Shown here piece after piece: positions 28,346 through 36,799 of a stretch of 64,000 bases of DNA. Below the pieces are notes generated by a model. It was not told where the DNA came from. It did no database searches and was given only the letters and a program-made list of their open reading frames with translations. The first letter of the stretch is position 1. Each line of letters begins with the position of its first letter. The position numbers and the translations under genes are program-made. Source of the stretch: Pararhodobacter sp. (lineage in GTDB: Bacteria; Pseudomonadota; Alphaproteobacteria; Rhodobacterales; Rhodobacteraceae); the NCBI GenBank assembly GCA_020832665.1, contig JAFIEG010000004.1, positions 1 through 64,000 of the forward strand. The letters are read 5' to 3'.

Positions 28346-29560
28346 TCAGGCGATCAGCGCAAGCCCCACACCGCCAGCCGCCGCAATGATGACCACCGCC
28401 CAGGGTTGCGCCTTCCACGCCATGAGCAGGACGAAACAGGCCAGCGCCAGGGTAAAATCGCGCAAATCGGTTACAGCGCTGGAAAAAACCGGGGAATAGA
28501 GCGCAGCACCCAGAATGCCGACGACGGCTGCATTGGCGCCTTGCATCAACGATTGCGCACGCGCCATGGCGCGGAAACGCTCCCAGAAGGGCAGCACGCC
28601 CACCAGCAGCAGGAAACCGGGCAGGAAGATCGCCATCAGCGCCAGCGCCGCCCCGGCCAGCCCGTTGGGCGCCGGCCCCAGCACCGCGCCGAGATAGGCC
28701 GCGAAAGTGAATAGCGGCCCCGGCACCGCCTGCGCGGCGCCGTAGCCGGCGAGAAAATCATCGGCGCTGACCCAGCCGGTGGCGACCACCTCGGCCTGCA
28801 GGAGAGGCAGCACCACATGCCCGCCGCCAAAGACCAGCGCTCCGGCGCGGAAGAAGCTGTCGATCACGGCCAGCGTCTGCGCCTGCCCAGCCAGCAGCGG
28901 CAGCAGGACAAGCAGCGCAAAGAAGGTCGCCAGCGAGCCAACCGCCACAAGCCGCGATACCGGCATGGCCACCGCCTCGCCCCCCGCTGCCGCCTCGCCG
29001 CGCCCAATCGCCAGCCCGGCCAGCGCCCCCAGCCCGATCGCCGCGACCATGCCGAAGGCCCCGGGTGCAAAGGCAAGCACCACCACCGCCAGAAGCGCGA
29101 TGCTGGCGCGCTCGCGATCGGGGCAGAGGTTCTTCGCCATGCCCCAGACCGCCTGCGCGATGATCGCCACCGCCACGATCTTGAGCCCGTTCAGCGCGCC
29201 GGTTCCAACCGGGCCGGCGATATTGGCCGCCGTCATCGCAAAGACCAGCAGAACCAGCGCCGAGGGCAAGGTGAAGGCAACAAAGGCCGCCAGCGCCCCG
29301 CCCCAGCCCGCGCGCATCATTCCCAGCGCGAAACCCACCTGGCTGGATGCCGGGCCGGGCAGAAACTGGCACAGCGCCACCAGATCGGCATAGGCGGCAT
29401 CGCTCAGCCATTTTCGCCGCACCACCAGCTCATCACGGAAATAGCCCAGATGCGCAATCGGCCCGCCGAAAGAGGTGAGCCCCAGCTTTAGAAACGCGCC
29501 GAACACCTCGCCGGCAGTGCCTGGCGGTGGCGTTGAGCCGGTCCTTGCCTCGTGGCTCAT
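28346..29560 (-). CDS. chrA: chromate transporter (ChrA, CHR family)
   Basis: A 404-aa two-CHR-domain membrane transporter that would export chromate by ion exchange at the inner membrane. The diagnostic N-terminal block SFGGPIAHLGYFRDELV with CQFLPGPASSQVGFALG is repeated in diverged form in the second half (FGGGHVVLPLLQ and GYGAAQAVPGPLFTFAAYLG). About ten hydrophobic segments are visible. Its ATG overlaps the stop of a PadR-type regulator gene (ATGA). Physiological substrate could also be sulfate-like anions. Confidence 0.92.
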   Translation of the reverse strand: MSHEARTGSTPPPGTAGEVFGAFLKLGLTSFGGPIAHLGYFRDELVVRRKWLSDAAYADLVALCQFLPGPASSQVGFALGMMRAGWGGALAAFVAFTLPSALVLLVFAMTAANIAGPVGTGALNGLKIVAVAIIAQAVWGMAKNLCPDRERASIALLAVVVLAFAPGAFGMVAAIGLGALAGLAIGRGEAAAGGEAVAMPVSRLVAVGSLATFFALLVLLPLLAGQAQTLAVIDSFFRAGALVFGGGHVVLPLLQAEVVATGWVSADDFLAGYGAAQAVPGPLFTFAAYLGAVLGPAPNGLAGAALALMAIFLPGFLLLVGVLPFWERFRAMARAQSLMQGANAAVVGILGAALYSPVFSSAVTDLRDFTLALACFVLLMAWKAQPWAVVIIAAAGGVGLALIA

Positions 29561-29871
29561 TCCTTTCCCGCCTCACTGATCAGCTCGCGCAGCCGTCCCC
29601 GCGCCACGGCCAGCCCCTCGCGCCCCTTTTCGGTAATGGTGTAGAATTTTCGTGTCGTGCGGCCCTCGCGCTCGCTGTGACTGCTCAGATAGCCGTCGCG
29701 CGCCATCTTCGCCAGCATCGGGTAAAGCGTGCCCGGCGACAGCCGATAGCCGTGCCGCGCAAGCTCGTCGATCATCCACTGGCCATAGACCGGGTGCTCG
29801 GCGGCGTGATGCAGGACATGCAACCGCACCAGGCCCGAAAGCAGGTCGTGATGTTCCATCTTTCCGGCCAA
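29557..29871 (-). CDS. PadR-family transcriptional regulator
   Basis: A 104-aa winged-helix PadR protein without the C-terminal helical domain (short PadR-s2 type). HPVYGQWMIDELARHGYRLSPGTLYPMLAKM is broken by the characteristic GYxLSPGTLYPxLxxL pattern, and the wing ends RKFYTITEKGREGL. Co-translated with chrA, it likely regulates its own operon in response to metal or oxyanion stress; PadR-linked chromate transporters occur in other bacteria. The promoter should lie within 29872-30189. Confidence 0.9.
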   Translation of the reverse strand: MAGKMEHHDLLSGLVRLHVLHHAAEHPVYGQWMIDELARHGYRLSPGTLYPMLAKMARDGYLSSHSEREGRTTRKFYTITEKGREGLAVARGRLRELISEAGKE

Positions 29872-30189
29872 GCGAAGCCTCCGCCGCCTGTCATGCGGGC
29901 CGGATTGCCCGTCACCTTCCCAAAAGCATTCCGGGCCGCGAAGGTCAACGGTGGGGAAGTCGCGCAGCGTTCACGGCGGATACGCAAAGTCCCACGCCCG
30001 TGCCTTCCGCGGCGAGAATCACGGCATGCAATTTACATCTTTTTCGTTATCGTTTTTCGTCTATGTATGCCGATAGTGCAAGGCGCTGACCGCCGGCAAA
30101 ACTCGCCAGTCGGCGCATCGCGGCACATTGCCGAGCCCGTCGGGCAGCCCCGACTGGGCTGCATTCGCGGGCACAGGGGAGGGAATTGA
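29872..30189. promoter_or_regulatory. divergent promoter region padR-chrA / haem-domain gene
   Basis: A 318-base divergent region. The AT-rich core at about 30030-30070 contains two direct copies of TTTTTCGT (30040-30047 and 30053-30060) between ACAT and ATGT (at 30035 and 30063), which would suit a PadR-type site or promoter elements. GGGAGGGAATTG directly precedes the downstream ATG at 30190. No further genes are recognised. Confidence 0.4.
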
Positions 30190-31620
30190 ATGTTGAAGCG
30201 CACACAGGCGAAGCTGCTGGTGATGGGGTTGTTCGGCGGTGGGTTGCTGCTGTCGCTGGCAACCCATGGCAGCGGCGTGATCGCCAATGATCCGGATCGC
30301 AATATCTGGATCCCCGACGATCTGACCATGCCGCTTGAGTTGCAGGTTGCCTATAATGACGAGGACATCCTGTTTCGCTACCGCTGGCCGACCGATCATC
30401 CCAATCTTTTCATCGACATGCTGCGCTTTGATGGCGAGCGTTGGGTGCGCCATGGCGGCAGCCCGGTCGGGCCCGAGCCCGATGCAATGTACGAGGACCG
30501 GGTGACGATGCTGGTTGATGACGGCTCGATCCCCGAATTCCAGCGCTATGGCGGCTACATCACGGTGGGCGACGGGATGCGCTATTTCACCGAAGCCGCC
30601 AGCCGTGCCGAGATTGCCGAACACCCGGTGCTGGGCCCCGAGGGGCGCGCCGATATCCGCAAGCATCTGCCCGCCACGCGCAGCGACCCCGACGACTGGA
30701 CAACGCTAGTCGATCCCGGCGAACTGGCCGCGCAACGCGAGGCCGGCTATTTCCTCGATCTGTGGCACTGGCGGGCGCATCGCTCGAACCCGCTCGATGT
30801 CTCCGATGACCAGTATATCGCGCAATACCGCTTCGGCGATTCCGGGCGCGGGCCCTATTTCACCAACTGGGACAGCGATGGCGGCCATCCGAGCCTGATG
30901 TTCGATGCCGAGCAGGTGGGATTTCACGCCCTGCGCTGGGAAGAGGTGTCGCGCAACAACCCCGACCCCGAGAGCATCTATTACCTGGCCGAGGATTTCG
31001 CCGTGCCCTTCGACCCCGATCACGCATGGCAAGAGGGCGATGTGATCCCGCGCCGGGCGCTGCGCCAGCCCGCGGGCTCGCGCGGGGCAATCCGGGTTGA
31101 CGGCCCGGCGCGCTGGAATGACGGCTGGTGGGACGTGACTCTGCGCCGGGCGCTCGATACCGGCTATCCGCTGGAAGACAAGATCATGCATCATGGCGGC
31201 GTCTATGACATTGGCGTGGCGGTGCATCGCGATGCCACCGGGGCGCGCTGGCATTATGTGTCGATGCCCTATCAGGTGGGGTTGGGGCGCAACGCCGACA
31301 TCGCCGCGCATCGCTTCACCGGCGCGCGCCCGAACTGGGACGAGGTGCCACCTTTCGAGATGACGCTCTTCTATCCCGGGCAGGTCAGCTGGCCACGGCT
31401 GAACAGCGAAACCCATGCCGGTGCCGACAGCATCCGCGCCGGCGTGCCGGTGCGCTTTCGCCATAACGAGGCGCAGCTGGCGCAATACGGCGTCGAGATC
31501 GAGTTCGAGGCGGCGATCCGCCGCCAGTGGATGCTGACGTTGCTTCTGGGCGTGGGGCTGATCATCAGCTTCGCGTTGTCGGCCAGCTTGCTGTTGCGCC
31601 GCCGCGAAGAGGAGGGCTGA
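30190..31620 (+). CDS. membrane-anchored ethylbenzene dehydrogenase-type haem-binding domain protein
   Basis: A 476-aa protein with an N-terminal signal/anchor (LLVMGLFGGGLLLSLA, about 9-25), a large periplasmic domain resembling the haem b-binding gamma subunit of ethylbenzene/DMS dehydrogenases (EB_dh family; patterns such as ELQVAYNDEDILFRYRW, FLDLWHWRAHR and WWDVTLRRAL), and a C-terminal membrane helix (about 448-470) followed by RRREEEG. In the family this domain carries a single haem b for electron transfer. Here no molybdoenzyme or Fe-S partner is adjacent; only a small membrane protein follows. Its role in respiration is therefore inferred only. Confidence 0.75.
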   Translation: MLKRTQAKLLVMGLFGGGLLLSLATHGSGVIANDPDRNIWIPDDLTMPLELQVAYNDEDILFRYRWPTDHPNLFIDMLRFDGERWVRHGGSPVGPEPDAMYEDRVTMLVDDGSIPEFQRYGGYITVGDGMRYFTEAASRAEIAEHPVLGPEGRADIRKHLPATRSDPDDWTTLVDPGELAAQREAGYFLDLWHWRAHRSNPLDVSDDQYIAQYRFGDSGRGPYFTNWDSDGGHPSLMFDAEQVGFHALRWEEVSRNNPDPESIYYLAEDFAVPFDPDHAWQEGDVIPRRALRQPAGSRGAIRVDGPARWNDGWWDVTLRRALDTGYPLEDKIMHHGGVYDIGVAVHRDATGARWHYVSMPYQVGLGRNADIAAHRFTGARPNWDEVPPFEMTLFYPGQVSWPRLNSETHAGADSIRAGVPVRFRHNEAQLAQYGVEIEFEAAIRRQWMLTLLLGVGLIISFALSASLLLRRREEEG

Positions 31621-31624
31621 GACG

Positions 31625-32176
31625 ATGGGACCCTATCACACCATGCTGGTTCACTTCCCGATCGCCTTTTGGGTGACGGCGACGGTGATCATCTTCGTGC
31701 GCGCCGTCTCGAGCGGCAAGCTGGCGCTGGCCTTCGACCGCGTGCTGGTGCCGTTCCTGTTTCTCGGCACCCTCACCGGCATCGCCGCCTGGTTCATCGG
31801 CACGCTGGTCTGGCCGGCGGATACGCTGCAGACATCGCCCCTGGGGCGCAACCACATGATGGCGGCAAGCTGGTCGCTGATCTATTGGACGGTGCTGATG
31901 CTGATGCGCTGGACCGTCGGCCCGGCGATCTGGGATAGCGTGCTCAACCGGGTCATCATGCTGCTTCTGGGCGGTCTCGGCGGTGTCTTGCTGATCATCA
32001 CCGCCACCATCGGCGGGCATCTGGCCGGCTCGGCCACCTTTCTGACCGAGATATTGCGCATGATCGGCTGGGAGGTCTACGCCACCTTCTACTTGCCAAA
32101 CTGGATGCTTGTCGTCCTGGTGGCACTGATCGTGCTGATGCCGGTCCTGGCACTGTTCGGCAGGCGATCTGCCTGA
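31625..32176 (+). CDS. DUF2231-like membrane protein
   Basis: A 183-aa protein with four to five hydrophobic helices. The N-terminal MLVHFPIAFW motif is the mark of DUF2231-like membrane proteins, in which conserved His residues may bind haem. It starts four bases after the haem-domain protein, so the two are surely co-transcribed, and may together form a membrane b-type cytochrome unit. A function cannot be stated. Confidence 0.75.
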   Translation: MGPYHTMLVHFPIAFWVTATVIIFVRAVSSGKLALAFDRVLVPFLFLGTLTGIAAWFIGTLVWPADTLQTSPLGRNHMMAASWSLIYWTVLMLMRWTVGPAIWDSVLNRVIMLLLGGLGGVLLIITATIGGHLAGSATFLTEILRMIGWEVYATFYLPNWMLVVLVALIVLMPVLALFGRRSA

Positions 32177-32307
32177 TCGCCGGCATGAACGGGCGCGGCA
32201 AGGGAAACGCCGCGCCTGCTCTGCCTGCGCAGGGGCAATGCCAGATCCGTCTGATCTGTTTCGGCACAATGAACTGCATGCCCGCCCGTGTGCCCGCATT
32301 GTCGGCG

Positions 32308-32357
32308 CCCCCCCCCCCCCCGGGGGGGGGGGGGGGGGGCGGCGCGGGGGGGGGGGG
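32308..32357. other. poly-C/poly-G junction, probable assembly artefact
   Basis: C14 (32308-32321) is joined directly to G18 (32322-32339) and, after a few bases, G12 (32346-32357). Such a palindromic homopolymer junction is typical of false poly-G read ends joined head to head in two-colour short-read data, although a true unresolved hairpin between the convergent genes is possible. Nothing else is recognisable in the 270-base gap 32177-32445. Confidence 0.65.
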
Positions 32358-32445
32358 CGGGAGCGCGGCTTGCGGGCGCATCTCGCGCGTCACCTCGTGC
32401 GGTCGCCGCCGGTGTTCCAATCGAGGCAATCTGGCCGATCAGATA

Positions 32446-34077
32446 TCAGCTCGCCATCTCCCTCGCCTGCTCGCGCAGAACGAATTTCTGGATCTTCCCG
32501 GTCGATGTTCGTGGAATGGTCATGAAGATAAACCGGCCGGGAACCTTGTAGGGCGCAAGCCGGTCTCGGCACCAGGCGCGCAGCAAATCGGCATCAGTGT
32601 GCTGGCCCGCGGCAAGCTCGACAAAGGCGCTGGGCGTTTCGCCCCATTTTTCATGCGGCATCGCAACGACGGCGGCAACCTCGACAGCCGGATGGCGGTA
32701 GAGCGCTTCCTCGACTTCGATGGACGAGATGTTCTCGCCGCCCGAAATGATGATGTCCTTGGAGCGATCCTTGAGCTGGATGTAGCCGTCCGGATGCACG
32801 ACTCCCAGATCGCCGGAATGGAACCAGCCGCCCGCAAAAGCCTTTTGCGTTGCCTGCGGGTTACGGAAGTAACCCTTCATGACCACATTGCCGCGGAACA
32901 TGACCTCGCCCATGGTCTTGCCGTCGCGCGGCACCGGGGACAGGGTTTCGGGGTCCAGAACCGCCAGCTGCTCCAGCGGCAGATAGCGCACGCCCTGGCG
33001 AGACTTGAGCGCGGCCTGTTCGGCCGGGGGCAGGTCATTCCAGCCCTCATGCCATTCATTGACCACCGCCGGGCCATAGGTTTCCGTCAGGCCATAGAGA
33101 TGGGTCACCTCAAAGCCTGCGGTACTCATTTCTGCCAGCAGCTTTTGCGGCGGTGGTGCGGCGGCGGTGAAGAACTGCACCCTGCGAACGAGCTTTCGCT
33201 TCACCTCGTCGGGGGCCGAGATCATCAGCGACATGACGATCGGCGCGCCGCAAAGATGGGTCACGCCGGCATCGGCGAGCGCCGCCCAGATCGGCTCGGG
33301 GCGCACCTGCCGCAGGCAGACATGCGTGCCGATGATGGCCGACAGCGTCCAGGGAAAGCACCAGCCGTTGCAATGAAACATCGGCAGGGTCCACAGATAG
33401 ACCGCGTGTTTCGCCATCGAGGTGGTCAGCGCATTGCCTTGCGCCAGAAGATAGGCGCCCCGGTGATGCGAGACCACGCCCTTGGGGCCGCCGGTCGTGC
33501 CCGAGGTATAATTGATCGAGATCGCGTCCCATTCGTCTTCGGGCATCAGCCAGTCGAAGAGCGGGTCGCCGGTGGCGAGGAAGCGCTCGTAATCCTGTGC
33601 AGCATCGTGGGTCTGCGGGCCGTCGAACTCCGGATCGTCATACCGGATAACCAGCGGCCTCACTGTAGCCAACTCCAGCGCCTGCTGCATCAGTCCCATG
33701 AATTCTCCGTCCACGATCACCACCCAGGACATGGCGTGATCAAGCTGAAACGCGATGACGGACGCGTCGAGCCTGGTATTGATCGAATGCAGCACGGCAC
33801 CGCACATCGGCACGCCGTAATGGCATTCCAGCATCGCCGGCGTATTTGCCAGAAGCACCGAAACTGTGTCGCCGCGGCCGATGCCTTGCTGCGACAGGGC
33901 AGAGGCGAGTTGCCGCGACCGGGCGTAGAATTCTGCGTAATTTCGCCGCTGGGTGCCGTGAACAATGGCAATGTGGTCGGGAAAGACGCTGGCGGCGCGT
34001 TCCAGGAACGTCAGTGGGGTGAGGGGCTGGAAATTTGCCGGATTGCGGTCGAGGCCGGTGCTATAGGGGTTTTCCAC
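32446..34077 (-). CDS. acyl-CoA ligase, DmdB-like (3-methylmercaptopropionyl-CoA ligase family)
   Basis: A 543-aa AMP-binding ligase when started at the GTG opening VENPYSTGLDRNPANFQ, the usual N-terminus for this family. Motifs: INYTSGTTGGPKGV, MFHCNGWCFPW (diagnostic of DmdB/medium-chain-type ligases), LYGLTETYGP and HSGDLGV followed by KDRSKDIIISGGENIS. In the DMSP demethylation pathway DmdB turns 3-methylmercaptopropionate into its CoA ester. The DmdA-like gene two genes upstream supports that reading, but DmdB relatives also activate medium-chain fatty acids. The frame is open to 34194, beyond the family start and into osmC; the start remains uncertain. Confidence 0.82.
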   Translation of the reverse strand: MENPYSTGLDRNPANFQPLTPLTFLERAASVFPDHIAIVHGTQRRNYAEFYARSRQLASALSQQGIGRGDTVSVLLANTPAMLECHYGVPMCGAVLHSINTRLDASVIAFQLDHAMSWVVIVDGEFMGLMQQALELATVRPLVIRYDDPEFDGPQTHDAAQDYERFLATGDPLFDWLMPEDEWDAISINYTSGTTGGPKGVVSHHRGAYLLAQGNALTTSMAKHAVYLWTLPMFHCNGWCFPWTLSAIIGTHVCLRQVRPEPIWAALADAGVTHLCGAPIVMSLMISAPDEVKRKLVRRVQFFTAAAPPPQKLLAEMSTAGFEVTHLYGLTETYGPAVVNEWHEGWNDLPPAEQAALKSRQGVRYLPLEQLAVLDPETLSPVPRDGKTMGEVMFRGNVVMKGYFRNPQATQKAFAGGWFHSGDLGVVHPDGYIQLKDRSKDIIISGGENISSIEVEEALYRHPAVEVAAVVAMPHEKWGETPSAFVELAAGQHTDADLLRAWCRDRLAPYKVPGRFIFMTIPRTSTGKIQKFVLREQAREMAS

Positions 34078-34078
34078 C

Positions 34079-34156
34079 TTGAAACTCGCTGTTCCAGCCA
34101 CCGGGGCGCGCGCTGCTCGATGAAGGCGTCGTTTCCTTCTTCGGCAACGTCGGCGC
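34079..34156 (-). pseudogene. C-terminal relic of an enoyl-CoA hydratase
   Basis: In a frame different from the following ligase, these bases encode GADVAEEGNDAFIEQRAPRW and then LEQR, which reads like the last 20-25 residues of a crotonase-family protein (pattern S-x-D-x-x-E-G-x-x-A-F-x-E-K-R-x-P-x-W/F). No upstream part exists: the sequence before it is the end of osmC. It appears to be the scar of a deletion that removed most of a hydratase gene, possibly DmdD-like given its neighbours. Confidence 0.5.
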
Positions 34157-34162
34157 CGGGGG

Positions 34163-34612
34163 TTACAGAATGTTGACTTCCACGCTGTCGGCAAGCGTGT
34201 TGGCGATAAAGCAGTAGCGATGGGCGCGGTGCTGCATCTCTTCGAGTTTCTTTTCCTCGACCGAGAAGCCGGTATCGAAACGCACTACCGGATGCAGATC
34301 GATGCGCGTTACCGCCATCTGGCCCCTGGCGTTCTTGCCAAGATGGGCAACGGCATGGTCGTGATAGCTCGCCACCGGCCAGCCGGCCTTGGCGGACAGG
34401 GCAAGGAACGTCATCATGTGACAACTGGACAGCGCCGATGCGAGCGCCTGTTCCGGGTTCATGTTGGCAGGATCGCCGCCCCAATCCGGGGCGGCGTCCA
34501 CGTTGATCTCATGGCTGCCGTTGTACTGCACGACATGCGCGTTGGAATACTTGCCGGTCTTCAGCTCGGGCTCCGCGCGTTGCCAGTGCAGGTCGATGGA
34601 AAGGTCGGACAT
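34163..34612 (-). CDS. OsmC family peroxiredoxin
   Basis: A 149-aa OsmC/Ohr-fold protein. The two redox cysteines appear in SSCHMMTFLALS (residue about 64) and HRYCFIANTL (about 133), the arrangement used to reduce organic hydroperoxides with lipoyl or thiol partners. The NMNPEQALASALSSCH block is typical of OsmC. It sits between a DmdA-like and a DmdB-like gene, with 40 bases to the former, suggesting it protects against reactive sulphur or peroxide by-products of that pathway (inference). Confidence 0.9.
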   Translation of the reverse strand: MSDLSIDLHWQRAEPELKTGKYSNAHVVQYNGSHEINVDAAPDWGGDPANMNPEQALASALSSCHMMTFLALSAKAGWPVASYHDHAVAHLGKNARGQMAVTRIDLHPVVRFDTGFSVEEKKLEEMQHRAHRYCFIANTLADSVEVNIL

Positions 34613-34651
34613 GTCGGGGGCCTTGTTCGTCTGGTTGCTCGGGGGCTCGGA

Positions 34652-35794
34652 TCAGGCTACGGCGAGCTTCTTTCTCGGGTCGTAGAAGGGCCGCTCCACT
34701 ACGGTCGCGTCGGTCGGGCCCGAATGGGTGAAGACCTCCAGCCCGGTGCCGAGTTCGGCATGTTCAGCCGACACCATGGCCAGCGCGATGTTCTGAGCCA
34801 GCCGTGGCGAATAGACGGCAGAAGTGACCTTGCCGACGCATTCACCGCCATGGTTGATGGGCCAGAAACGGGTATTCGGTCCCTTCAGCGGCGGGCCGTC
34901 GATGCGCAGGCCCACCTGTTTGCGGCTCACCCCGTTCACACGGATCCGCTGCAAGGCGAATTTACCGATGAACTCGGCTTCCATGTCGAGATTGACCAGA
35001 CGATCCAGACCCAGCTCGTAGGGGTTGGTGTTGATATCGGCATCGGCGTGATAGGACAGCATCCCGCCCTCGATGCGCCGGATGGTTGAGGTGTGGCCGG
35101 GCTTCAGCCCGAGCGGTGCGCCCGCTTCCATGATCTTCTCCCACAACTCATCACCGCGCGAGCCGTCGCGCAGGTAAAGCTCATAGCCCAGCTCGCTGGA
35201 CCAGCCGGTGCGCGACACGATCAGCGGAATGCCGTCGAGCGCGACCTCGCGCAGCCAGTAATAACGCAGGTCCATGATGGCATCGCCAAACAGCGCCCTC
35301 ATCACCGCGCCCGATTTCGGGCCCTGCAGTTGCAGCGGCGAGACATCCGGCTCGCTGATGGTGACATCCATGCCCGAATGCACGGCCACGCCCTGCGCCC
35401 AGAGCAGGATGTCGCTGTCTGCCAGCGAGAGCCAGAAGTGGTTTTCGCCCAGCCTGAGCAGGATCGGATCGTTGAGGATCCCGCCATAGGCATTGGTGAT
35501 CAGAACGTATTTGCACTGCCCGACCGCCATGTTCGACAGATCGCGCGGGGTCAGCATCTGGGTGAACTTCGCCGCGTCAGGGCCGGTGATCTCGACCTGC
35601 CGCTCCACGGCGACATCACACAGAATGGCATCGTTCACGAGGTTCCAGAAATTCTGTTCCGGGTCGCCGAAATCGCGCGGGATATACATGTGATTGTAGA
35701 CCGAAAACCCGCGCGCGCCCCAGCGGACGGTGGCATCGAAATAGGGGGATTTACGGATCTGGGTGCCGAAGCCGAAATCATCGCGATGCATCAT
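34652..35794 (-). CDS. DmdA-like (GcvT-fold) aminomethyltransferase, possible DMSP demethylase
   Basis: A 380-aa GcvT-fold protein when started at the ATG behind GGGAGGGAAAC; a longer in-frame start (35839) lacks a ribosome site. It resembles DMSP demethylase DmdA: ERQVEITGPDA (64-74), QMLTPRDL, ADSDILLWAQGVA, EPDVSPLQLQGP, and RRIEGGMLSY toward the C-terminus. DmdA transfers the S-methyl group of DMSP to tetrahydrofolate, giving 3-methylmercaptopropionate. Because GcvT-like relatives of unknown substrate exist, orthology is not certain. Context favours DMSP: DmdB-like ligase downstream and Lrp-type regulator upstream. Confidence 0.72.
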   Translation of the reverse strand: MMHRDDFGFGTQIRKSPYFDATVRWGARGFSVYNHMYIPRDFGDPEQNFWNLVNDAILCDVAVERQVEITGPDAAKFTQMLTPRDLSNMAVGQCKYVLITNAYGGILNDPILLRLGENHFWLSLADSDILLWAQGVAVHSGMDVTISEPDVSPLQLQGPKSGAVMRALFGDAIMDLRYYWLREVALDGIPLIVSRTGWSSELGYELYLRDGSRGDELWEKIMEAGAPLGLKPGHTSTIRRIEGGMLSYHADADINTNPYELGLDRLVNLDMEAEFIGKFALQRIRVNGVSRKQVGLRIDGPPLKGPNTRFWPINHGGECVGKVTSAVYSPRLAQNIALAMVSAEHAELGTGLEVFTHSGPTDATVVERPFYDPRKKLAVA

Positions 35795-35958
35795 GTTTCC
35801 CTCCCTTGTGCCGACCACCGGTGCAGGCGGTCGCGCCATGTCTGAACTTGGGGGGAACCTAACGATTCACGGGGCTGAGCGTGTTCTGAATTCGGGCTCG
35901 GCACGGGACCGATCAGGCCCTTTTCGACGCCTCGGGCAGTCCGATTGTCCGCATTGCC

Positions 35959-36453
35959 CTAACGGCCGGCGCGCGCGGCCAGCCTGACCAGATTCGGATG
36001 GCCGGCCTTGACCTGGCGGGTCGCAATGTAGGTGACATATCTGTCGATGCCGATTTCGGCTGCCAGCAAGTCTTCCATCAGGTTCTGGAACACGGCCAGG
36101 CTGGGCACAAAGACGGTCATGACATAATCCATGCCGCCGCCCGTGGCGATGCAGCGGGTGATTTCGTCGATCTGGCGGATATGGGTCTCGAACCTGTCGA
36201 AATCCGGTTTGCGGTGATGCGTCAGCGATACGGTCACGATAACCTGCGTGAAATCCACGATCCGCTCGAGCGCGATTTCGGCGTGAAAGCCGCGGATGAA
36301 ACCGGCCGCCTTCAAACGGGTCAAGCGCTCCCAGCAAGGCGTCGGTGACAGGTTCACCATCTCGGCTAGCTGGGTTTTGCTTAGCTGTCCGTGCTGCTGA
36401 ACCGCGCTGAGGATGCGGATATCGGCCGCATCAAGTCCGTTCTTCTGGCGCAT
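35959..36453 (-). CDS. Lrp/AsnC family transcriptional regulator
   Basis: A 164-aa Lrp-type regulator: N-terminal winged HTH (LDAADIRILSAVQQHGQLSK then LAEMVNLSPTPCWERLTRL) and a C-terminal RAM/ASNC ligand domain (TGGGMDYVMTVFVPSL). It precedes the DmdA-like gene in the same direction with a 164-base gap, so it is probably its local regulator. Opposite strand to the TTL-like gene; the 346-base gap between them could hold promoters for both. Confidence 0.92.
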   Translation of the reverse strand: MRQKNGLDAADIRILSAVQQHGQLSKTQLAEMVNLSPTPCWERLTRLKAAGFIRGFHAEIALERIVDFTQVIVTVSLTHHRKPDFDRFETHIRQIDEITRCIATGGGMDYVMTVFVPSLAVFQNLMEDLLAAEIGIDRYVTYIATRQVKAGHPNLVRLAARAGR

Positions 36454-36799
36454 TCGAAACCCGCTTTGAGCCTTGCCACAACCTTCGCCATAACCTGGCG
36501 GGAAGCATCATAACACTCCGTCAGGTCCATTCTTAGGCACGGTTCGAATTCAGGCGCTGTTCTTTGCGACCACTTTCAGGGCTGAACCGAATAGACACGG
36601 TGTGATGGCGGCCGGGAGGGCAGAGAACGCGCGAGCCGGGCGCGGAAACCCCCGCATGTCGCGCCACAATCGCGCCGGTTCCGCACTGCTCGATGCCGCC
36701 CTCGTCCTGCCAACAGCTTCACGATCGTTTGTGCTGCGCGTGGCATCCTGCGTGGGTAGGCTCGGAAAACGCCGACCGTGCCGCTGTACAGGAGAAACC
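36454..36799. promoter_or_regulatory. divergent region lrp-like / TTL-PqqD gene
   Basis: 346 bases without a recognisable gene. The in-frame upstream extension of the TTL-like ORF (from 36602) encodes a low-information, Arg/Ala-rich stretch and lacks a ribosome site. AGGAGA at 36790-36795 sets the start at 36800. No short peptide resembling a RiPP precursor was evident. Confidence 0.4.

Noticed and set aside
32185-34176. 663-codon plus-strand ORF through the poly-G tract
   Set aside because: It reads through the homopolymer junction and is otherwise the complement of the DmdB-like ligase; Gly runs are an artefact of the G tract.
34078-34194. N-terminal extension of the DmdB-like ligase to 34194
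   Set aside because: The extension is a run of Arg-rich residues overlapping the osmC stop, unlike the family N-terminus; the same bases read as a hydratase tail in another frame.
36602-36799. Upstream in-frame extension of the TTL-PqqD ORF, or a separate precursor peptide there
   Set aside because: No ribosome site for the upstream start, no leader/core-like pattern, and the AGGAGA-preceded ATG at 36800 starts exactly before family-like sequence.
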